Below are positions 23,435-32,271 of a stretch of 64,000 nucleotides of DNA, piece by piece (position 1 is the first letter of the stretch; each line of letters begins with the position of its first letter). Made by a program: the position numbers and the translations under genes. Source of the DNA: Chrysemys picta bellii (lineage: Eukaryota > Chordata > Testudines > Emydidae); NCBI RefSeq assembly GCF_011386835.1, contig NC_088792.1, forward strand, positions 39,112,882-39,176,881, read 5' to 3'. Under the pieces are notes generated by a model. That model was not told where the DNA came from. It searched no databases and worked only from the letters and a program-made list of their open reading frames with translations.

Positions 23435-23612
23435 CAAGAAATTCCACGGGTGGTGGTGGATTCTCCACCACTTACAATTTTTAAATCAAGATTGGATGTT
23501 TTTCTAAAAGATCTGCTGTAGGAATTATTTTGGGGAAGTTCTATGGCCTGTCTTTATAGAAAAGGTCAGACTAGATGATCACAATGGCTCCTTCAGGTCT
23601 GGAAATCTATTA
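23435..23612 (+). mobile_element. CR1 LINE 3' end fragment
   Basis: Contains 'tggtggattctccaccac', 'aatcaagattggatgtttttct' and the CR1 3'UTR phrase 'gtcagactagatgatcacaatgg', ending near 'ggaaatctatta'. It is 5' truncated as usual for CR1. Confidence 0.8.
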
Positions 23613-23615
23613 ACC

Positions 23616-24714
23616 AATGAATTGTAAGTGAAAGAACGCCTCTGATAGATCTATTGAATATAGTCCTGAACCAGTATCTTTTGACTCCAAAAACCCCAGT
23701 GCTGATGAAAATGCTCAGGAGCATTGCAACCATTTCAGTATTTGTTAATTTGTTTACTTCCTTTGCTGCTCCCAAATAGTTAAAAAGACGTTAGTTTATT
23801 CTGAAAATAATTCTTTATTGTCTAAAGATTTCTCTGCATGTGACAGTTTTTGAAAGTTTTGGCTCAGAATATAAAAATGATAGTCTTCTAGACTTTCGGG
23901 TCTTGAAGTTAGGACACAAAATGTAGAACCGAATGATGTAGGCTTGTCAAAACACATTTCTGTAGTCACAAATCAGAAGGCTTTACCGGAAGCTCAAACC
24001 TATACAGTAATTACAAATAGGGTTAGTGTTCCTCATAGCATGGAGAACATAGAACGTAATTTTAAATAGAGTAATTTAAGACTAATTAACTTACATGTTT
24101 TTGTCTTTTAGGAATTCCCATGATGCTTTTATTGATATGTTTAAAACTTGTTTGAGGGAAATCCTTAAAGGAGGAGTTACTTCCTCCCTTTTTGTTTTTG
24201 CTTTGACTTGGCTCTTAGGTATACTCGAATGTCTATTTGGAGTATATTGCTAGCTACTGTTCAAGTCCCAGATCTTTAGTTCAAAAGTAAGATACTGTTT
24301 CAGTCAGGACTTAGCTACTTTCTCTAAATCTAAAGTTAGACAGGGACTGGCTTTCTAAGCCTGACTAGCAGTATCATGCACTTTTCCATAATCATAAAAT
24401 CCTGATCTATCATAATGTCGCATATGCTATTTTGCAATGTAAATAAATTTTTGTTCTGTAATGAGGGCAAACAAATTCAAGATGAGATTAGACTTACTCA
24501 TGTATAGTTACTTATAATCATGCACACTCTCTTTGATCCAGATCAGATGAAGGAATTTATAAATGTGTATATTTTGGGGGAATTAGTTGTATTTCCCCAT
24601 CCTACATTTGCTCTTATTGTGATGGAAGATTCTACTGAAGCTGTAAAGTAGTTGATATAGCTGCACTTTATTATTTGAAATATAAATTAACTGCTCAACA
24701 CAAAGTAGGGTTTC

Positions 24715-24747
<33 letters not shown>

Positions 24748-26129
24748 GAATATATAAAATTATGGTTACTAATTCAAATTGGTAATATATGACTGTGTTT
24801 ATTACTGTTTTTTCCATTTCAGTTTAACGGATGAGAGCATTTTTATTGGATTTTTTTATCTATAGTTTTTCAAAAAAATATTTTTAAAGCAAAAACAGAG
24901 AGAAGCGATCTTATCTTTTTTTTATTTTCAAGAAGCAGGAATATGCACCGTGGAAGCGTTTGCAGCATTACTTTCATCCGTGCAATCAAACAAATATACT
25001 AAAGAAACATCTCTTTTGGTAGTGGCAGATGTAGATGAACTAAGGGAGGAAAATTAGACTGGTATCAGTTTACATAGCTCCACAAATAGTCAAGCATCAC
25101 CCAGTTATTGGGCAGTTTTCTCAGAGCAGTAACTGGTTAAAGGTGAAAGTGTCATTGGACAAGGAAATCTAGATCACATCTGCCGTGGATAGAAAGATAC
25201 TAGATGGGACTTGTGAGTGGAGGAAGAAATAAACAATTGAGCTGAAGAGACTTCATCTATGCCAAGTTCTCCAGTTGTTAGCAGAGATTGCAACTCAATA
25301 AATAAATCTGTTGATGTGGGCATAGAATCTGGTTAATTCTGTGTTACCTCTGCAGTGCAAACAAGTGCAAAACAGTAAATACTTCCTGCCACTAAAATTA
25401 GCAGGTACAGTCTGACTGTAAATATGTATAGGGAGCAGAACCTACAGTCATTTTTACATAGTTACTTTTCAGTGTATAAACACATTTTACTGCAAAAAGG
25501 TTGTCATGTCAATTATTTTATTAATTTCTATAATGCCTCTCAGTGCCATAGCTGCATGCTTATTTACATAAGGTACATCAGTTATATAAAACTGTTAGGC
25601 AAAAATACTATTTAAAACAATAAAATATCTTTTGCTTGGTGATCTGGAGCGCCTCATACTCTTGGAGGACTGTTACAAGTAGTGAATTTTAGACATGATG
25701 ACCCTTCATTGAGAGAGCCTTGTCATTTGCTTAGAGAGTTTAAAGAACATACTGGTTTATTGTAGATAATAGAATAGGGTTAAAATATTTCAAGCTGTCT
25801 TATGAAGTGTACCATAGTATTTAGTTTTGTTGTACACTGCTATGAAAGAGCTCTTTGAAGAGAGGATCCTGAAAGGTGCTTTTTGTTCATGGTTACCAGT
25901 GGGCAATTGTATCCGCTACCTCTGGCATCTCCTTAGAGATTCCCATCATACAAAGGGGTTTGTGCACGCAGGACCTCTGTGAAAAATAATACAAGTGGGA
26001 CAATATCATCTCTGTTTAATGTTTGTTTGTGAAAGGAGTTAAGAAAAAGAGCTGTGAATAAATAATATTTGATTTGGTGGCTGAACTGAAAAATTGAAAA
26101 AAAGCAACAACCCTCAAAACATTTCAGAT
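23616..26129. other. Intronic stretch; only a (GT)n tract
   Basis: AT-rich intron sequence. A (GT)n microsatellite lies at about 24716-24746. No other repeat, RNA or gene was recognised. Confidence 0.4.
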
Positions 26130-26415
26130 TAACCCACAACAAAATGGTTTGTTTTATTTTCCAGTTTCTTTAATCTTTTTAAAAATAAAACTGCAGGAAA
26201 ATCCTAAACAGAAAGGAATATTGAACTGAAATATCAAAATGTTTCATTTTAAAAATGTCAAAACAAAACATTTAGATTTTTTGGGAACTTTTTTCTATTA
26301 TTTTTAAACTGAAACAATTTGGCAAATTCAATCAAAATTTGCAAATTATTTTGGTCAACCTGAATCTGCATTTTTCTTGCAAAAAAAGTTTTGGGTGAAA
26401 AACATTGCCTTGCTC
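26130..26415. repeat. AT-rich interspersed repeat, copy B
   Basis: Shares a run of phrases with 58600-59035 in the same order: 'gaacttttt', 'actgaaacaattt', 'ggcaaa...aatttgcaaa', 'tttggt', 'tctg(c/g)att', 'gcaaaaa', 'gaaaaa(c/t)(a/g)ttgcc'. This indicates an old dispersed family. The class is unknown. Confidence 0.5.
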
Positions 26416-26660
26416 TGTTATGAAATAATAATAGTTCTTACATAGTTCTTACTAATTCTACAGTCCAATTTCACTCTTGCTGTAAGCAGACACAGCCCTA
26501 ATTGACTTCAGTGGAAGATGCACCCTCTTCAATCAGTCATGAATTTGGTCACATATGTTCTACTTGGTTTAAAACATTAAGCCTTAGAATCACTCCTCTG
26601 AGGTAGGTAATACCTTAAATGTCAGTGAGAGAAATGTGAAGGAAAAAGAAGAGATACTAT

Positions 26661-26783
26661 TAGGGTGACCAGATGTCCCAATTTTATAGGGACAGTCCCG
26701 ATTTTTGGGTCATTTTCTTATATAGGCTCCTATTACCCCCCACCCCCGTCCCGATTTTTCACACTTGCTGTCTGGTCACCCTA
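26661..26783. mobile_element. hAT-like MITE with 8-bp TSD
   Basis: Perfect inverted tips TAGGGTGACCAGA and TCTGGTCACCCTA enclose a 123-bp C/T-rich core. The octamer GATACTAT flanks both ends (26653-26660 and 26784-26791), consistent with hAT-type insertion. The right-hand octamer is also part of the repeat flanking the adjacent PLE. Confidence 0.85.
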
Positions 26784-26849
26784 GATACTATAGTCCATAG
26801 AAAGCAAGAGAGGGTCCTGTGGCACCTTTAAGACTAACAGAAGTATTGG

Positions 26850-26887
26850 GAGCATAAGCTTTCGTGGGTAAAACCTCACTTCTTCAG
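26850..26887 (-). ncRNA. Hammerhead-ribozyme-like motif, left PLE arm
   Basis: On the minus strand: CTGAAGA, stem II GTGAGG/ACCCAC (one A.C mismatch), GAAA, mini stem III GC-TTAT-GC, then TC. It is the inverted counterpart of the motif at 29728-29766. Confidence 0.55.
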
Positions 26888-27022
26888 ATGCAAGTAATGG
26901 AAATCTCCAGAGGCAGGTATAAATCAGTATGGAGATAACGAGGTTAGTTCAATCAGGGAGGGTGAGGTGCTCTGCTAGCAGTTGAGGTGTGAACACCAAG
27001 GGAGGAGAAACTGCTTCTGTAG

Positions 27023-29662
27023 TTGGATAGCCATTCACAGTCTTTGTTTAATCCTGATATCATCTTCCTTTCCAAATGCAAACGGATGGACATCATACCA
27101 AATGGACTGAAGGTGAAAAATCCATTGCTATCTACATACTGCACAGACCACAGTGAGAGATTATGCCATACACTATCAAAGAAACTGAGGAACCACCTGA
27201 TCAGCATCCTATACAGCAAACAGAAAAACTTCAAGAAAGAGCTCTCCAACCTGGAGACTTTCATAAATAACCAACCCTCCACACAAATGGACTTTACTAA
27301 AATAAGACAGGAGATCTACATTACACACTTCACCTCTCTACAAAGGAAAAAGGACCGTAAGCTGTCTAAAATCCTACCTGCCACATGGGGCCACAACAGG
27401 GGTACCCCTAACTCACCCAGCAATATCGTCAATTTATCCAGCTACACACTCAACCCAGCAGAAGAGTCTGTCCTATCTCGGGGACTCTCTTTTTGCCCCA
27501 GCTCTCCCACGAACATGATACAGTTCTGCGGTGATCTGGAAGCCTACTTTCACCGCCTCCGACTCAAAGAATACTTTCAAGATAACACTGAGCAGCGCAC
27601 TGATACACAGATACCCTCCCACCAACAACATAGGAAGAAGAACTCCACATGGACTCCTCCTGAGGGTCGAAATGACAGTCTGGACCTATACATAGAATGC
27701 TTCCGCCGACGTGCACAGGCAGAAATTGTGGAAAAACAACATCGCTTGCCTCATAACCTAAGTCGTGCAGAATGCAATGCCATCCACAGCCTCAGAAACC
27801 ACCCTGACATTATCATCAAAGAGGCTGATAAAGGAGGTGCTGTTGTCATCATGAACAGGTCTGACTACCAGAGGGAGGCTGCCAGACAACTCTCCAATAC
27901 CAAATTCTACAGGCCACTTTCCTCAGATCCCACTGAGGAATACACTAAGAAACTGCACCATCTACTCAGGACACTCCCTACATTAACACACGAACAAATC
28001 AACATACCCTTAGAGCCCCGACCGGGGTTATTCTATCTACTACCTAAGATCCACAAACCTGGAAATCGTGGACGCCCCATCATCTCGGGCATTGGCACTC
28101 TCACTGAAGGACTGTCTGGATATGTGGACTCCCTACTCAGACCCTACGCCACCAGCACTCCCAGCTATCTCCGTGACACCATAGATTTCCTGAGAAAACT
28201 ACAATGCATTGGTGACCTCCCAGAAAACACCATCCTAGCCACCATAGATGTAGAGGCTCTCTACACAAACATCCCACACACAGATGGAATGCAAGCTGTC
28301 AGGAACAGTATCCCTGATGATGACACAGCACAGCTTGTTGCTGAGCTCTGTGACTTTATCCTCACACAGAATTATTTCAAATTTGGTGACAATATATACC
28401 TCCAGACCAGTGGCACCGCTATGGGCACCCACATGGCCCCACAATATGCCAACATTTTTATGGCTGACCTGGAACAATGCTTCCTCAGCTCTCGTCCACT
28501 CACGCCCCTTCTCTACCTACGCTACATTGATGACATCTTCATCATCTGGACCCATGGGAAGGAGACCCTGGAAGAATTCCACCATGATTTCAACAGCTTC
28601 CACCCCACCATCAACCTCAGCCTGGACCAATCTACACGGGAGGTCCACTTCCTAGACACCACCGTACAAATAAGCGATGGCCACATTAACACCACCCTAT
28701 ACCGAAAACCCACCGACCGCTATGCCTACCTTCATGCCTCCAGCTTCCACCCCGGTCACACCACACGATCCATCGTCTACAGCCAAGCACTGAGGTACAA
28801 TCGCATCTGCTCCAACCCCTCTGACAGAGACCAACACCTACAAGATCTTCACCAAGCATTCTCAAAACTATGATACCCACACAAGGAAATAAAGAAACAA
28901 ATCAACAGAGCCAGACATGAACCCAGAAGCCTCCTGCTACAAGACAGGCCTAAAAGAGAAACCAACAGAACTCCACTGGCCATCACCTACAGTCCTCAGC
29001 TTCAACCTCTCCAACGCATCATCAGTGATCTACAACCCATCCTGGACAATGATCCCTCACTTTCACAGACCTTGGGAGGCAGGCCAGTCCTTGCCCACAG
29101 ACAACCTGCCAACCTTAAGCATATTCTCACCAGCAACCACGCACCGCACCATAACAACTCTAACTCAGGAACCAACCCATGCAACAAACCTCGATGCCAA
29201 CTCTGCCCACATATCTACACCAGCAACACCATCACAGGACCTAACCAGATCAGCTACAACATCACCGGCTCATTCACCTGCACGTCCACCAATGTTATAT
29301 ATGCCATCATATGCCAGCAATGTCCCTCTGCTATGTACATTGGCCAAACTGGACAGTCACTACGCAAGAGGATAAATGGACACAAGTCAGATATCAGGAA
29401 TGGCAATATACAAAAACCTGTAGGAGAACACTTCAACATCCCTGGCCACACAATAGCAAATGTAAAGGTAGCCATCTTACAGCAAAAAAACTTCAGGACC
29501 AGACTCCAAAGAGAAACTGCTGAGCTCCAGTTCATTTGCAAATTTGACACCATCAGATCAGGATTAAACAAAGACTGTGAATGGCTATCCAACTACAGAA
29601 GCAGTTTCTCCTCCCTTGGTATTCACACCTCAACTGCTAACAGAGCACCTCACCCTCCCTGA
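27023..29662 (+). pseudogene. PLE polyprotein: reverse transcriptase plus GIY-YIG endonuclease, one TGA
   Basis: One frame of 880 codons, with stop at 29660, interrupted only by a TGA at 28871-28873; both sides are in the same frame. The first ATG (27023) lies in the inverted arm, and the ATG at 27086 is the likelier start. Reverse transcriptase motifs: TIDVEALYTNIPH (motif A, near 28240), SGTAMGTHMAPQYANIF (motif B, near 28410) and YIDDIF (motif C, 28523-28540, catalytic Asp pair at residues 503-504). After the TGA come a linker with a Cys cluster (CNKPRCQLC) and the GIY-YIG nuclease, VIYAI at 29294 and MYIGQTGQS at 29333, with the RKRINGHKSD helix. PLE proteins copy RNA at a nicked target. 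The stop would cut off the nuclease, so this copy is probably dead but young. No intron is visible. Confidence 0.9.
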
Positions 29663-29727
29663 TTGAACTAACCTCGTTATCTCCATACTGATTTATACCT
29701 GCCTCTGGAGATTTCCATTACTTGCAT

Positions 29728-29766
29728 CTGAAGAAGTGAGGTTCTTACCCACGAAAGCTTATGCTC
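29728..29766 (+). ncRNA. Hammerhead-ribozyme-like motif, right PLE arm
   Basis: CTGAAGA core, stem II GTGAG/ACCCAC with one mismatch, GAAA, mini stem III GC-TTAT-GC, then TC. It lies in the 3'UTR about 70 bp after the stop codon. The layout agrees with hammerhead motifs known from PLE terminal repeats. Confidence 0.6.
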
Positions 29767-29864
29767 CCAATACTTCTGTTAGTCTTAAAGGTGCCACAGG
29801 ACCCTCTGTTGCTTTTTACAGATTCAGACTAACACGGCTTCCCCTCTGATACTATAGTCCATAG

Positions 29865-30285
29865 ACTTACTCTTTACACCAAGATGGTGATACAGTCAGT
29901 GAATTAAAATATATTCTGGCAGGAAACATTAGAAAAAGAGAAAGAGAATCTACAGGAATTTAACATTCAAAGGGAAGTTGAGATATAAACGGTAGCTGTC
30001 ATTGCTTGGGAAATCATGGTGAAGAGGACAGTGGTCATATCACAGATTGAGCAGAGCTCTAGCACAGGAGAGAGGATAGTAAAGTTCATGGCAGTGTGAC
30101 ACAACCAGATTGAGGCCACTGTGTCTTCCTAATAATGGATGTAATAAGTTGTTTGGTAATTGTTTACATCTGGGCATGACTGAAAAAATGGCTTGTTTTG
30201 GGCTGCTGTGATGGATGTAGCACAAAAAATGACCACAGTATTTTCAATGTTTTTCTTTAGAGCTGGTTGACATATTTTTGACTAA
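29865..30285. other. Intronic stretch, nothing recognised
   Basis: About 420 bp of AT-rich sequence between the PLE and an LTR-like block. No feature was recognised. Confidence 0.4.
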
Positions 30286-30974
30286 ATATATGTAACCCTT
30301 CTGCCCATCTGAGTTGGCAGCAACAAGGGCCGGGTTCTGTATCTAGGGGTTCCGTTTAAATAACGCAATGCAAAACCGGCTCGAGCCCCCACCCAGTGAC
30401 CTGGGACAATTACATACCACCCCCTGGGCGCCTCTAAGAGGCAATACATCTCCTCTCGCAAGCACGGAGTCTGAGTGTAGCAGAAAATGTTTAATAACAT
30501 GAGGTAAACGACATCAGCATTAAATTGGAAAAAACACCATAAACAGGATTCCTAACACAAACCATGAGCAAAAGACCCACCCCAGCAAATTGGGCCGTGT
30601 CCTTTCCCTTTGGTTCTTGAATCCAGCAACCCAAAGATCACCCAGAGGCCCCAAATGTCCAACAACCCCCGAAGTCTCTGTCCCTGGTCAGTGCAGCCCC
30701 AGAGTAAAAGGGGGGAGGCACGCAGGGTGTTAAGGGGCACCTTACGTGATCCGAGGCCGACCGGCCGTCTCTCCGTGGTGTTCCGCCGCAGCCTTCACCA
30801 CGAGCCAGTCCACTTCCTGCCGTCCCACAAACTGCTCCGCTCTACGAGCTGCTCCGCTCTGCTCCGCTCACCGACCTGTGAGCCGCTCCAGCCATCCCCG
30901 CAAATGGCTCCGCTCACCGACCTGTGAGCCACTCCAGCCGTCCCCGCAAACAGCTCTTGCTGCACCCACCCAGG
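30286..30974 (-). repeat. LTR-like block, probable endogenous retroelement LTR
   Basis: Starts 'tgtaacccttctgcccat', which on the minus strand ends in GGGTTACA, a common LTR end. 'atgtttaataacatg' near 30487 gives ATTAAA on the minus strand. The right part is GC-rich with a two-unit tandem repeat at 30862-30953. I see no matching target duplication and the right boundary is blurred by a short tandem of 'cttgctgcacccaccca'. No retroviral coding sequence is present. LTR identity is an inference. Confidence 0.45.
30862..30953. repeat. 46-bp tandem repeat, two units
   Basis: The unit 'ctccgctcaccgacctgtg...' ending 'ccccgcaaa' occurs twice, at 30862 and 30908, with a few differences. It is followed at 30955 by two copies of 'cttgctgcacccaccca'. 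Confidence 0.8.
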
Positions 30975-31037
30975 CTTGCTGCACCCACCCAAGGGAATGT
31001 CATCATTTGAGACATCTTTCATTCTTCCATTTGGGCA
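30975..31037 (+). repeat. Perfect 63-bp inverted repeat, left arm
   Basis: Starts 'cttgctgcacccaccc' and ends 'cttccatttgggca'. The exact reverse complement is at 31425-31487 with no mismatch in 63 positions. Identity stops abruptly at both ends of the arm. Confidence 0.9.
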
Positions 31038-31049
31038 GAGGGAGAGACT

Positions 31050-31170
31050 CTCACTCTGTCTAGCCTGGTGGTTAGGTCAGAGTGCTCTGGGATGAAAAAC
31101 TCTGCTCTGAATCAGGCAGAGTAGGGACTTGAACTTGGGTCTTTCACTTTCCAGACCAATGCCCTAACTG
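31050..31170 (-). repeat. tRNA-derived SINE-like fragments
   Basis: On the minus strand the block reads 'gacccaagttcaagtccc', close to a tRNA B box (GGTTCAANTCC), followed by 'tctgcctgattcagagcag'. A second piece at the left, 'gcctggtggttaggtcag', resembles the head of the same kind of SINE on the plus strand. It is a disrupted, partly inverted remnant. Confidence 0.5.
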
Positions 31171-31424
31171 GATGGGGGCACACATACTCTCAGTCTCACT
31201 CACTCAGTCTCTTTCTAAACTGAAAAGCTCAGGATCCAGTCTGAAGAGAAATTTTGAAACCATGAAATTGAATTGTTTTCTCTGGTCAGCTCTACTTTTC
31301 TTAGCCTCTAGTGCAACTTCATCCATTAATACACAGCAATTTGTGACACGCAATACTTGTATATAATTTTATTATTAAAACTACACTGTAAAATATGAAA
31401 ACTAAGACATTCTTTTCACTCAGT

Positions 31425-31487
31425 TGCCCAAATGGAAGAATGAAAGATGTCTCAAATGATGACATTCCCTTGGGTGGGTGCAGCAAG
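31425..31487 (-). repeat. Perfect 63-bp inverted repeat, right arm
   Basis: Reverse complement of 30975-31037, identical over all 63 bases. It starts 'tgcccaaatggaagaatg' and ends 'gggtgggtgcagcaag'. The 387-bp spacer holds SINE-like fragments and AT-rich sequence. Confidence 0.9.
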
Positions 31488-32050
31488 ACAGTAATTTGTC
31501 TGAAAGCTATACGGTAGGGTTAAATATGGCCAGATCTCCATATTGTAAAGTATGTGTACTGTGCACCAGATCTGTATGTGTACGGATATACCTACCACTG
31601 ACATACACAGCATCCTTTTAGATATCAAGATTGTCAACAACTGTAAAACTATATTCAATTAACAAATCTTTCTCTTTTAATATGAAGACGCCCAATTCTC
31701 TTTGTCTATTAAAATTATGTTGTATTTGGATATTGTTACCTTGGAATTTTAATCTTAATTACACTGCTCTACAGCCAAAATGCTTCTGAAATAAATGTAG
31801 TCAAACTTTACTAATTCTGGGTGACTGAGAACGAAAATGATGCTTAAAATTGTTGATTGGCTCTGGTTTTCAAGATATGCTATTGGGTCACTATATATGA
31901 CCCTTGACTTGGGAATGGCGGAGGATAAGGGAGTTATAAAGGGAAGGGATCTCAATTTAAACCAGAAATGACTAAAATACATCTTTGACTGGATCTATGA
32001 ATAAATCTATGACTGGGTTTGGACAGTACTTGCTTTTTAGGCAAAACAAT

Positions 32051-32134
32051 GAATGATGCAATCTGAAGCTGGTATTGCGTCATACATGATATGAATTGCA
32101 TCATGTTATTCCTAGAAGTCATGGATGATGCAAT
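32051..32134. promoter_or_regulatory. Cluster of alternating ATGATGCAAT motifs
   Basis: Four related 10-mers lie upstream of the transposase-like frame: ATGATGCAAT (about 32053), ATTGCGTCAT (about 32074), ATTGCATCAT (about 32095) and ATGATGCAAT (about 32124). The middle two are inverted relative to the outer two. Such spaced, alternating motifs resemble subterminal transposase-binding sites, and also CRE/bZIP-like sites. Function is inferred only from position. Confidence 0.45.
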
Positions 32135-32271
32135 CATAACGAAGCTTACATCACTCTGCTGAACAAATTGCCCTAGATCAGCTCTAGAAATCATACAGTG
32201 TCGTGCTGTCTTATTTGTCAGTGTTTGATTTTGCAAAGGGACACATTTCTGTTTAGCCAAAGTGAGCAGAG

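Larger units (their letters stand above)
26801..29847 (+). mobile_element. Nearly intact Penelope-like element with inverted arms
   Basis: A 3.05-kb unit flanked by the exact 17-bp repeat GATACTATAGTCCATAG (26784-26800 and 29848-29864). GATACT is also the usual end of the element, so the true target duplication is 11-17 bp. Inverted arms of about 260 bp are at 26801-27058 and 29557-29816. The right arm is followed by about 30 extra bases ending 'cacggcttcccctct'. One long frame encodes reverse transcriptase and a GIY-YIG endonuclease. Each arm holds a hammerhead-like motif. Inverted terminal repeats, a single RT/EN frame and variable target duplications are known PLE traits. It is the best preserved mobile element in the window. 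Confidence 0.9.

Noticed and set aside
28871..28873. TGA as programmed readthrough or selenocysteine
   Set aside because: No evidence for a recoding signal, and PLE frames normally run through. A point mutation is the simpler reading.
31050..31170. A functional tRNA gene
   Set aside because: Only a B-box-like stretch on the minus strand; no cloverleaf, A box or anticodon arm. It fits a SINE remnant.
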